Assembly (NCBI GenBank): GCA_029953675.1
Contig: JAMWBK010000006.1
Coordinates: forward strand, 1,612,001-1,676,000
Source of the DNA: Rhodosorus marinus
Taxonomy: Eukaryota; Rhodophyta; Stylonematophyceae; Stylonematales; Stylonemataceae
DNA: 64,000 nt
Direction: 5' to 3'
A program made the translations under genes and the position numbers. Of this stretch, positions 23,044 to 33,225 are shown piece after piece (position 1 is the first letter of the stretch; each line of letters starts with the position of its first letter). A model generated the notes under the pieces. That model ran no database searches. It was not told the origin of the DNA and saw only the letters and a program-made list of their open reading frames with translations.

Positions 23044-25147
23044 AAAACCACCGAGTGTTTTGCCCTTGGTCATGTTTCTTTTTTTTGTAGGCTGATCGTT
23101 GTGGGTGTGATATTCTGAACGAGTCCTCGCGCCCTTAATTAAAATAAAATAGATTGATGCTTGGTAATACATTCGCACTCAGGACGGATATTGCACTACT
23201 CTCTCGGGACACCGATTGTCCCGCTAGTAAGAAGATTCCCGTGGCCCATATTGCGGGCACCATGGCGGCCAGTTGTTCGTCCTGAGCGTGAAACGGAAAC
23301 ACTCCAGAAAACACCAAGGCAGTTTGTTGTTAGTTGTACCAACAAAAAAAAGGTTTCACGCGTTTTCAGCACAGGAGGAAAACGCTCAGATCGATTATTT
23401 GGAGGACGTCACCTTTCTATCAGATTGTTCGAGCCTGACACACAGCCCATCTCCAAAACGAATACATCCTCCCTATTCCTTGAAAATAGGAAAACCTAGC
23501 ACCACCCATCAAGCACGAACCGCACCCCCGTTTCATCCAAACCCAATCAATAATCACCCGCAGACACAAAATCCCACTCTATTTTTACCCTCAACCTGGT
23601 CAGGGTTTCTTTTTTTTTACGATTTATCTGTTTGGGTTGTTGTTTGCCATCGTGCTTTTTCGCCTGGTCTCGTATATGTGTTTTTTCTAATTCCAAAAGA
23701 TGCCGCCGCCCTCACGCCCCCCCCACTTCTCCTTTCCAGACTTCTTGCCCCGATCAATGTGCTCGGAATTAAATGATCGTTTTTCTCAATCAACACTAAC
23801 GATCTCATCTTGACTGGGCAAAAATCTGAAACCGAAAATCATGAAAATACAATTTTTTACCATGTAGTCAATCATTTATGGGAAGGGTTTTCCGGGCTTC
23901 GATGTGGGCAGTCGTCAGAGCTAAAAGAAAACACTGCGGGGATATATTCCCATCCCCACGTGTTGTTGAGGGGGGGGGGGAACAAAAAGAAAAAGAAAAG
24001 ACGGGCTTTTTTTTTTCTTTTTGGCCTCCGAGCCAATGTTTGCGTCTGTTAAAAAAATCGAGTATCTCGATATCTATTGGTCAATAGTTTAGATAACATT
24101 CCAGAATTTTCTTAAAACAAGTGCAGGGCTAAAAGTATGTGCCTTCGGTTATCCAATATATTTTGTTCTTCGAAGCTTTTGATAGGCACAAGTCAACTGA
24201 TTCAACGTCTTTGATTAGATTAAGTAGGAAATACGTAAGTATAACTTTTTTATTATATCACAAGACAGCCCCATGCCCATCCTTACTAAGTTCATCCTGG
24301 ATATACCCGTGGTAATATATGTGTTTTCTGGTTGGTGAACGCTAATAAAAGAACATAAAAACCAAATATCTGAAGGTCTTGAGGATATTTTACCCCTTAG
24401 GAAAACCGCAGATCCCATCCTTCAGGCTTTTAATAGGCTTTTAGAATAGCCAATAGGAAAGTGCATATCTCACGATGGTATTTCATCCTTCTGGTTCCTT
24501 TGCTAGGCGAAAACAAGGAGCGAGAGGGGGGTTAGCAATACCGCCCTGGTTGTGGGGGAGCACGAAACTGGTCCCATTCTCCTGTAAAATCTGTCTACAT
24601 CCATCGCACACCCATATTATCGTGGTTGCCGGGGGGTGAGGGGGAAGGAAAGATGAGGGGGGGAAAGTGTTAATTTTTTTGCGGGTTGTGCTGGGAGAGA
24701 AAAATCCTCGGGATGTGGATATTTGGAGTTGTTTGTAAGGGTTTGGGTTGAAACCCTATTTTTTGGGGACTTTTGAGGTGAAACTGTGGAAAGCGTTGAT
24801 CAAATCAAGTGTTTTTTTCGGTTGAAGGTTTTCTTTGTTTTCCAGATGTGTAGTTTTTATTTGTGTTTTGGTTGTTTTTGGTTGTTTTTGGTTTAGTAGG
24901 GTATGAGAGTCGGGTGCGTATAAGAAGTGAGTAAGAGGAATCGGTGAGGTTTCAAGTGTGATGGAGAAGGAGAGGAGACTTGTGTTGGGGATGTGTCTGA
25001 GTTTGCTGTGCGGTGATTGTTTTGGTGTGGTTTTCAAGCAGGAGTTTTTTCTGGTAGCTGGCTGTGTGTGATTTTGTTACTTGAGAAAGGAAGTTGCTTT
25101 TTGGATAGCGTCGAGGAACTGTCGAGCTTTTTTTGGGATTCGTAAAG
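23044..25147. other. Spacer with homopolymer runs and G/T-rich leader
   Basis: No supported gene in about 2.1 kb. It holds many poly-T, poly-G and poly-A runs. From about 24530 to 25147 the top strand is strongly G/T-rich (for example ggttgtttttggttgttt), marking the leader of the small gene at 25148. Confidence 0.6.
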
Positions 25148-25547
25148 ATGAGCACTGGGTAGGTTGTGCGAGCCCGTTTTTTCTTGCTGTGTGACGGCTG
25201 TTATGGATTACATTGTTTCTAATTCTTTATGTGCTCACGTTTCCACCGAAAGCAGAGATGATGATGGGAGGTCGAAGAGCATTTTGTCTAAGAGCTTGCC
25301 GGCGAGCCCAATTTTTCACCTCATGAAGTACCCGGCGTCGCCGAAGATTGATTCAGATGGGGGCATGACGATGATGAAGAACCGGTTGGATTCTATGCCG
25401 GACTCTCTGCAGGACTCCATGCCGGAGTTCACTCTTGACTCCCCCCCGGTAGTGCCTCAGTCGGCTGACGCCCTGCAGAGGGGCTCGAGTGTGAAGAAAA
25501 CGGCCAAGGCCGTCATGGATTACAAGGATATCTGGCTCTCTCCGTAG
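25148..25547 (+). CDS. Small orphan protein with SP-motif repeats
   Basis: Proposed two-exon gene. ATG AGC ACT GG at 25148-25158 is followed by a GT-AG intron of about 98 bp ending in gaaagcag, and then a frame that runs to TAG at 25545-25547. The result is a protein of about 97 aa beginning MSTGDDDGRSKSILSKS and ending MDYKDIWLSP. The body contains LPASPIFHLMKYPASPK and a run of Met/Asp/Ser repeats (DSMPDSLQDSMPE). It is acidic and hydrophilic, without signal peptide or membrane helix, and several SP sites could be phosphorylated. An alternative is an unspliced start at ATG 25203 in the same frame, which adds MDYIVSNSL. The upstream G/T-rich leader, as in neighbouring real genes, supports expression. 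I do not recognise the family. Confidence 0.5.
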
Positions 25548-25910
25548 AGAATGTTGGTCGGAGGCTGTGGTGTTTGGAGCCTTTAGCAGTCTCTAAGCTA
25601 TCTATTGCGAGTTGTTAATTTTGTGTCGTCTCATGATTTGGTTTTCTATCAAGCGTTATTTGTTCAAGTCTAGGAGTGGGGAGGGTTGTGTGTTCTGTTT
25701 ATATTATTCGCGTCAATAAATCGACTTTGGTTTGATTTTCTCAAGTATCTGAGCTCCGTGCTGTCAACAAGACTCGACGACACAGACAGCAAGCACGACT
25801 CAAGTCAAGGTCTAAATTCTTTCTTCTGGGGCTCCATGCCCGTTGCTCATTGTCACCCAAATCAGCGTTCAGCAGTATCAGATGAGGGAAGCACTCTTTT
25901 AATTTCTATT

Positions 25911-26543
25911 TTAGACCGAGGAAGAATACGCCATGTCCCAAAAGGCTGTCTCTAGAAGCGCGATCTTGAGGAAGTGATCTTCGACTTTCTTTTTTTCATC
26001 TTCGGTTAGTGTTCTCATGCTCTTGTCGGCGGCCTCCCGGAGCTGAATTGTGTACTCCGTGAAAGAGTCAGCACCCCATCTCGCGGCAAAAGTCTCAAAA
26101 GCTGGTGCAGAGGGTGTAGCCCCCTTCCATGCAACGTTGTAGACATATTCTATCGCCCAGAGGCACATGATTTGGACATTGTACGGCTCAGACCGTATAG
26201 ACCTCAAGAAAGATACGTATTCCGCACATGCTTCTTGCATTGGAACACCAAGCGATACGTTCCTCTCTGCAGCTTTTTCCTTGAACCACAAAACCTCATC
26301 CCAAAGTGCCCAGAGCCCACCATGAATTAATTCATAGTCCTCATCTGGGCATTCAGCAAGAACAGCCCCAACAGTCCTAGAAAATTCCCTCGCGAAATAG
26401 TAATCCTGACTCAACCAGGTGTAGAACTGACTCAACTCAAGCTTTCCAGTCTTCACACCATCCAAAAATCTGTGCTGAGTCGCCTTCTCCCAGGCACCAG
26501 CATGCTTTTCTAGCAACTCAGTACATGTAGCCATCGTTTTCAT
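25911..26543 (-). CDS. TENA/THI-4 family protein (TENA_E-like)
   Basis: Single-exon gene of about 210 aa starting at the ATG at 26543 (MKTMATCTELLEKH) or three codons later at 26534. It is the all-helical TENA/THI-4/PqqC fold: AWEKATQHRFLDGVKTGKL, FYTWLSQDYYFAREFSRTVG, DEVLWFKEKAAE, MCLWAIEYVYNVAWKGA and the C-terminal ALLETAFWDMAYSS. In bacteria and plants these enzymes hydrolyse thiamin breakdown products such as amino-HMP for salvage. Arrangement of conserved Glu and Tyr residues, and the lack of the nucleophilic Cys of TENA_C, fit the plant/algal TENA_E branch; this is an inference from motif layout. Length (family about 200-220 aa) and both ends look complete. It is transcribed toward the 25148 gene. 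Confidence 0.85.
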   Translation of the reverse strand: MKTMATCTELLEKHAGAWEKATQHRFLDGVKTGKLELSQFYTWLSQDYYFAREFSRTVGAVLAECPDEDYELIHGGLWALWDEVLWFKEKAAERNVSLGVPMQEACAEYVSFLRSIRSEPYNVQIMCLWAIEYVYNVAWKGATPSAPAFETFAARWGADSFTEYTIQLREAADKSMRTLTEDEKKKVEDHFLKIALLETAFWDMAYSSSV

Positions 26544-27849
26544 CCCGCACACACAAAACAAATCCAACCTCCGGTGTTCTTGATCAACCTGTGGTACAAC
26601 AGACAGCAACTCTCCACCAACTCTCCGAATGCTCTTCAGCCTGAGTCGAGGAAAAAGACAGACCTTTTTTTGGTAGTGACGATCCCACACTTTTCGTTTA
26701 GGATTTGAAGACTTTCTGGCAGAGCTTCAATCTAGAAACTTACCCTGCATTTGTGAGTAGATTGCTGCTGAACCACCAATCTGTTTTCAGAGGTGGAGAT
26801 TCGGTATCGATCGACAGTATTTGCCGAGTATTACAAGTCGGTTCTTTCACCTCGGATGAAACCCATCCGATGTGAGACCCTATTCTTAGTCTTGAAGGGC
26901 CTGTTGTACCCCTTCATATGCTGCAGCTTCGTTGTCATTCGGCTTGACTGTTACTGATCGGTGTCCCGTTTACAGTCAAACTCTATCTCGATACGATAGC
27001 GCTTAATAGGCCTCTTGTTTTTGTGTTTTGTAACTTCAACTGACCAGTTCTGGAGTTTGATATCTTATCATTCAGATTTGGTGGGCTTGAACGGGACAGA
27101 GGAAGTGTCGTGACAAAGCTTCAGCCCTGCTCCCCTCCCAGTAGTCTGCTGACGGCTATATCTTATTTCCGGCATTTCGAATGTCATTTTTAGGCTTGGG
27201 CGGCTGCATCAACAAATGACTGGAAAAAGGCCCAATTAGAAGAGAAAAAATTAGGTAGGTCTTGAGGGACACCTTATAGAACTAGATTTCTTCTGCTTCT
27301 ACTTCATCCTTCTGCTTCAATGTCATATCGAAGGTTGGCAGTCTACGATTTGAGCTGGGTCACGTTTTGGAATTGTGCTTGTGTGGCCCTTTGATAAAAA
27401 TCGCAATGAGCGTGGCATTTACTTCCATGATGAGCAGTATACCGGCTACTGTATCTCCAACTCTGCGCTGGAGAATAACACCTTTTGAAAAGTGGTACCA
27501 ACCCTAAGGGCTGCTGGTAATTATTTGGTGCGTTGGATAGGTTCAACTCTTGGCGAATCGTCGGCAACCCTGTTAAGGAGGCACTCTATTTAACCTCTTG
27601 TCTTATGATTCTCTAGGAATCCCGTCCATAAAGAGGCTTCAAGGAATCACTTGCGTCACTTGGTTCAGACATCTGCTGGATCAAATCTACAGTGTTCCTC
27701 TCCCTCCGTTGCGGCTTCTTCCAGAGAACGGTTTTAGACTAGGAATTATGGTACTTTTACTTCTTCTATTGATAACGTTGACACTCGCTCACAGTCAGAA
27801 TGCAATATTCTTAGTTGCGTGTATGCCCCACCCATTCTTGTCCGGTTGA
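26544..27849. other. Spacer between TENA and PsbQ-like genes
   Basis: No gene supported. A plus-strand frame at 27598-27849 has a hydrophobic stretch but no plausible start context or family features. Confidence 0.5.
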
Positions 27850-28467
27850 CTACTTGAACTGGTTCGGAATTAGTTTCAAAAATGCGTCATAGTTGGAGTC
27901 GAGTTTCGCAAGCAGGTCGCTTATGTTTGAGTTCGATTGCTTGCGGCTCACAAGGAGAGCCTGATGGTCAAGGTCCTCCAGGGACTTGGTCATGACCTTG
28001 TACGCCTTAACTGCCGAGGAGCGCTTGTCACCAACCTCCGGGGTGTAGTTCGCGAGGTAGTACGATACTTTTCGTATCTCCATGAGAGGAAATGATCGGA
28101 ACTCGTACCTCAATTCTTCTAGTCTGTCCTGCTCGACGAGAGTATGCAGCTCCTTAATCCCTAACCACAACGGAGATAATTACGGCCGAATCGCTGCTTA
28201 GTTTTCAGTTCCAAGGCGCTCACGCAACGGGAAGAAACCCGCAGCGTTTCGGAACTTACTCTGTCGAATATCTAGAGCAATTCCATAGTACTCTAATCCC
28301 TTGGGCTGTTCCTCAACTGCAAACACAGGAGCATCACCAATGTTGGCCAGGACTGTCCCAGAAACCACTACGCCAATGGCCCGCATCGCTTCTCGACGAC
28401 TGCAAGCCGCGCATTTTGTAGTCGACCGATCAAAAGCGTAGACGGTTGAAGGTATAAAGCCAATCAT
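27850..28467 (-). CDS. PSBQ: PsbQ-like oxygen-evolving complex protein, thylakoid lumen
   Basis: Extrinsic photosystem II subunit of the PsbQ/PsbQ' group, a four-helix bundle that stabilises the manganese cluster region. Two exons (28467-28260, 28160-27850) with a 99-bp intron join in phase to give 172 aa. The N-terminus is a short plastid leader, then a twin-arginine signal: Arg24-Arg25 in CSRREAMRAIG, a hydrophobic segment GVVVSGTVLANIG and a likely cleavage near AVEE. The mature part has the PsbQ features YYGIALDIRQRIKELHTLV, RYEFRSFPLMEIRKVSYYL and AYKVMTKSLEDLDHQALL. Red algal PsbQ' is about this size. The targeting leader before the twin-arginine motif is only about 23 residues, shorter than usual bipartite presequences, so an additional upstream exon is possible. 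The Sec or Tat route is inferred from the RR motif. Confidence 0.8.
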
Positions 28468-31068
28468 ACTCTACAATAGTTCAGTTCCGAACATGTTCCC
28501 AACCGTCCGTCACAATCCCTCACGATGCACTTATGTCCACGAATTTGTTCAGTCATGATAAGCCAGTCCCTTCTCGGCGGCGCGGGTGGAGCGCCTTCTG
28601 CATGGGCCTTCACTCAAAAATCATTGGTGACATGGCAATTAAAACTGGAGCATATATGAAGGTCAGTCCCAAGAACAAAGCAAGGAATTGATGACGACGC
28701 CTTTACTTTGTCCGTGATGCAGTGATTGGTGCTTGTCCCAACCCAGCTTGGTCATGCGATAACGTTGCTGAGAAGGCTATCAACGCTGGCGATGATGAGA
28801 TGGTCAGTCCCAGGAAAAACGATGTGAAAAGATACGAATGAGACTCCTTGTAATGCAACGATTGTCCTTTTCGTTAGCTCTTCAGCTTGGTTGAGGCGCT
28901 CCCTCTATTCTCATCGTTGCCCTGAGCAAACTTGCATGACCACGGCTACAATACAAATTCGTGGACTAGATTGCTTGCAGCACTGGGGTAGGGGAGGCAG
29001 GGAAGCGAGCAGTTTTTACAACGAATTTCTTTCAGAGTAGGCTTTATGTCTTCAAAAACCGGACAGAGACTATAGCCTACCGATTTGTGCCGGTTGAGGA
29101 TCTTGCTCTCAAGCTAGTGCTTTTTATTACGCTGCAACATGAACTTTGGAGCGCCTGAGCTTCGATATTGATGTCCGTGCGGACTTCTGAGCTGGTGGAG
29201 TTCACGGCCATGCGACAAGGATTGACTTTTTCTGCGCGGAAAGCCATGGTGGTGAACGAGCACAGATTCGGTTCAGGTGAATAGTGGCAAAGAGATTCTC
29301 TGGCCTGTCCAGCTTTTGACCTATGTCCAATCTAGACACTCACACGTACATACACATATCGTGTGGAACATCATCCTCCTCTATGATCAAGCCGCGAGTT
29401 TTTGGAGATTGGCCGGAGAAAACTCTCGTATCCTTAGCTAGTGCAGAGATTGTGGAGCCACCGAGTTTGTCGGTCGTCATCTGAAGGTCACTACAAACCC
29501 GGACGAAACCTCACAAAGCATACACGCCAGTACCAGACTATTCCAAACGTTTGCAGAACTTGACGAGCGGAGGCTGGACGTCCTAAAAGTCAAAGAATAT
29601 TTGCTTCTATATACCCACAAACGTCCCATTAGCATCTCCTCTTAAAAACCTGATGTAAGGCATACACGCCAGCCGGGACAAATAGTACACTTGCTAACAT
29701 TGAAAGGAGAAAATCAAACTTTGCAAGCTGGAAGTCGTTTTGAAAAGCTGAGGGAAAGTTTTTGATAGCTAGATCGCTCTTCCTCATATCTTACCGACCC
29801 TGCTACTGCGTCCCTCCCAGTGCCCTCGGCCCCCCGATCACGTCGTTGCGGTGAGCTCAGCTCCAATTGCGCCGTGCTGTCCTCAGGCGTTGTTCTCAGG
29901 ACACAGTATCTTCGTCCTTGTTAGTTGATAGCGACTTAGCGTTGTGCTTCAGTAAGCAGCGGTCCAGGACATGTTGTCGCCAAGGGGAGCCCCTAGTCCC
30001 TCAGCGAATCCATCCCAGTCCGCCCCAGAGATGCAAGCGCTGCGCCCCCCACCCACTCCAAAAAGCCCCCGAACTCGCAAACCGAAAATGATTCTTGAAA
30101 TTACAAAATAAAAAATCTCAGAACACGCGTCTCTCACCAATTTGAAAAAACTCACTCTTTCATCGTCTTCCTCGAGAACCATTGCCATTATTCTTATATT
30201 TCAAATATAAACATAGGCATCCATTGGCCAAAAGAAGAGATTACGGACACGTGTCAGTCGTCTATTAGATATATGACGATATTTTCCCAGCCCCCCAACT
30301 CGAGCTCCGTTTACCATGTTGACTGCAGAAGGCTGAAAATATGAATTAATTTGCAGAATAGTGATTGACTTAGTCAATTACACAAAAAAGTTTTTCAGTT
30401 ATTTATTTTCCCTTAATGGAGAGAGAGGTCAAAAAGTCTGCTGGGAGGAATCGAGAAGCGAGCTTCAGGGCAATCGAGATTATCCTAAAAATTCGTAACT
30501 TCAACGGATCTGGGAAGAGGTGAAATCCTTTTTTTTTGGATCGGTTTTTTTGATGTAGCGTATTGCAAACAAGTTAGTGGAACAGTTGGGGGGGGAGAGG
30601 GGCGTGAGTACATGATAATCATTTGGTATAGTTCGAAAAAATATGAGGGGTATAAGTATTTGGGAAACTGTGATTTTTCATTATTAAGAAGACTAAATTA
30701 TGGTTTTTGGGTGGGTAAATCGAGGGGTGTACTTTGAGGAGAATTGTTTGGATAGGATTTGGGGGGATTCTTCTACCCCTGTGAGAGATTGAATTTTTTT
30801 TGGGGGTGAAGTGTGTTGGTGAAGGATTCTGGATGGGATTTGTTGTTGAGTTTGCTTGGGTTTTTTGGGGGGGATTGGAATCGGAAATTTGATGTTTATT
30901 GAAGATGAGGTAGGAAGGGAAGCTTAGCGGGAGGGAGGCTGGGACGGAAGGGAGGTTGCGGTGGGTGAGGGCTTGAGGTGTCTCATTAGTGTTGTGGAGG
31001 CTTGTCTATAGTGAGTTTGAGGATTTTGCGTTGTTTTTGGTTTGTTTCTCGTAAGAAGATAACGCAAG
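28468..31068. other. Spacer with repeats, poly-T/poly-G tracts and a G/T-rich leader
   Basis: About 2.6 kb without a supported gene. It contains a diverged tandem duplication at 28.66-28.94 kb and a 13-bp word (gcatacacgccag) that occurs twice at about 29.52 and 29.66 kb. From about 30500 to 31068 the top strand is G/T-rich, forming the leader of the next gene. Confidence 0.55.
28661..28940. repeat. Diverged tandem duplication, period about 141 bp
   Basis: Two units start at 28661 and 28802 with ggtcagtcccARgaa and share atgcaRYgattg and cagcttggt farther on in the same order. Intervening bases differ, so this is an old duplication. No coding frame spans it. Confidence 0.5.
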
Positions 31069-31437
31069 ATGTTCGGTTTCGTAACTGGTTTGAGTGTTTC
31101 TGGTTTGAGGGCTGGCAGTGCTAGGTGCTCCTCATTCACTGGCATGAAGTCAGCTGTTCCGGCTCGTGCTAGGTCTGTGAGTACGGTGATGATGGCGTTG
31201 CCGAAGCCGCCAGAGCCGGCGGTTCTCGGAATTGGAGAGAAGATCCCGGGATCTTTCTTCCTTATGCTGTCGATTCTCTGCCTGTTCGTGGGAGGCTACA
31301 GCGTTACCGAGAGCAACCTCTTCGACCCGTTGACCGCAGGTTCCGTGAAGCCGCTGTACGTCCTAGGATCTCTTCTTCTGCCGATCTCCTGGGGGTGCCA
31401 TGTTGCCGCTTGGATCCAGTTCAAGAACGGTAATTAA
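31069..31437 (+). CDS. Small plastid-targeted two-helix membrane protein
   Basis: Single-exon frame of 122 aa with ATG at 31069, directly behind a G/T-rich leader. Residues 1-40 are rich in Ser, Arg, Ala and Gly with no acid residues and begin MFGF; the phenylalanine near the N-terminus is typical of plastid transit peptides in red algae and glaucophytes. The mature part has two hydrophobic helices, roughly SFFLMLSILCLFVGGY and VLGSLLLPISWGCHVAAW, joined by a loop with FDPLTAGSVKPLY, and ends FKNGN. This organisation suits a small thylakoid or envelope protein such as a photosystem accessory subunit, but I do not recognise the family and assign no function. Confidence 0.7.
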   Translation: MFGFVTGLSVSGLRAGSARCSSFTGMKSAVPARARSVSTVMMALPKPPEPAVLGIGEKIPGSFFLMLSILCLFVGGYSVTESNLFDPLTAGSVKPLYVLGSLLLPISWGCHVAAWIQFKNGN

Positions 31438-33225
31438 ATGGCTAGAAGTTTCTTGCGGATTGAGCTCTAATGCAGAGAAATTAAGTTTGATAAAGCCGAA
31501 AAGTTTCCCAAGCAAATCATTCAGCGTTCGTGTGTGTAGCCTGTGAAGAACCACGGTCCCTGGGTTACTTAAATCTGTAGTTTAGAAGAGTCCGTTTCCT
31601 TGTTCTTGGTTTCGTGATTCCGTGAAGCTGCTTTCCAGAGGCAAGATCGAGGAGACCTTGAGATGATGTAACAAAGCGCCTTTTGCCTGATGGCGAGGGA
31701 TACAGCCTCGGAGACCACAGAGGTCCAGCAATGCGGCTCAGAGCATTCGCACGCCGCGAAAGCAACCACACATCCATCCAGCTTGCTTTTAGGTGATGTG
31801 CAGCGCACACGCATGGTAATTTTCCTCGTCAAACTGATGACGTGACCGCACAGTCCGAGACCCTTCACGCATAGGTAGACATGAGCGGTATAGACATGAA
31901 TAGCTTCGAGTGCCAAGCTGTACCGCTCCACCAAAAGAGCCTGAGTACTGGCCGATGAACGGGACATGGCATCCTGTCTGGTATTTTACATACATATTGT
32001 AGTCTGTCTTCGGTTGGGCGCATTTAGAACCCCCAAACCGGCAGAGGAAATTTATCGCCAAATGGTGACAACGGGTCCTGCGCACGAGATTAGACCAGGA
32101 GTGTCATAGAAGGATGCCACAAGTTCAGGTCTTCCTGCCACAGCACCTCTTGAAGCGGAGATCTCGCCAATCGCCTCCATTGCGGCAAACTAAAACTTGC
32201 CAAATGCAAACCCAGCTTTGAGCGATCGCCAGATGCCGCTCGAGGCCAAGCTGATGAAACCTTTTCTAAACAAAGGCGAGGACCGTCAACCCAGCACCTG
32301 ACCTGACCTGGTCTGTTTCCGGCTCCCGCGTACCCATTGACATTCCAAAGTTCCCGACAGCCTGGGACTTTGTTGCCAACCATGCCATGCATGGGGGCGG
32401 AAGCGGGGAGCTAACTGTGGGCTTATCAATTTTCTGGACAACTGAGTCATCCAGCTTCGCTTCAGTCGTGAACGGAGCACTGTAGCATTGACCAAAGAGT
32501 CAATCCAGGACCTCCGCCGCCGGCTCAACATCAAACCATGAGTCCCCACCGCAGCCAATGAAGATCATTATTGTTATGACAAAACAAGAAAACGAAATAG
32601 TCGCAAAAAGTGGTTTCTCTGATGGACAGCAACAACTATATTATAATTATTATAACAAAACGATAAATCCCACCGGCTGGAAGAAAACCCTTTGTATCTG
32701 AGCAACCTCAATGACTTCACTTGATTCAAGTTTTGATAGTATTTTCATCAGATATCCGGTTTGCTTTGATAAGAAAGCGTTTTCTGGGTTATCATGGAAA
32801 AGAGAATTTATTTGTTGGCCAAGTTTTGGGGGGGGCCCGGAGGGAGAGGAGGGGTACATTGGCCAGCTGTATGAAAAGCGCTTATGGCGATTGCCTGACT
32901 GGACGGACTGTGGTTATCTTTAACAGTAGGGGAAGCCTTCGTCTACAGGAACAAAAGGACGGAGAGGAAAAGGATGCCTAGGTCAAAACTAGGATGGAAA
33001 GTGTAGGATGAAAAGAGATTGCACCAATGGATGTTCTTCAACGATACTCGCCTGGAAAGCAGAATTCTCATTGCGTATCGATTCTAAACGAGTTCTGTCA
33101 GAAGCTCAGATTTTCCCAGCTTCCGGAGTAAGCGTTTTTCTCTTTGCCTCCACCATTTTCATCGGTCCTTTGCTTCCTGAGATCTCGTCGTTTGGTGCCC
33201 CTGCTCCCTTTGTCTTTCCTTTATT
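31438..33225. other. Spacer between plastid-protein gene and Ycf45-like gene
   Basis: Overlapping minus-strand frames between 31565 and 32558 (80-130 codons) exist in different phases without joining motifs or family signatures, so I leave them unannotated. A/T-rich DNA lies at about 32.58-32.66 kb. A possible ATG frame at 33008 could be the 5' end of the following gene. Confidence 0.45.

Noticed and set aside
31569..32558. Overlapping minus-strand frames of 80-132 codons
   Set aside because: Different phases, no in-phase joins found by eye, no motifs, and mostly non-ATG starts.
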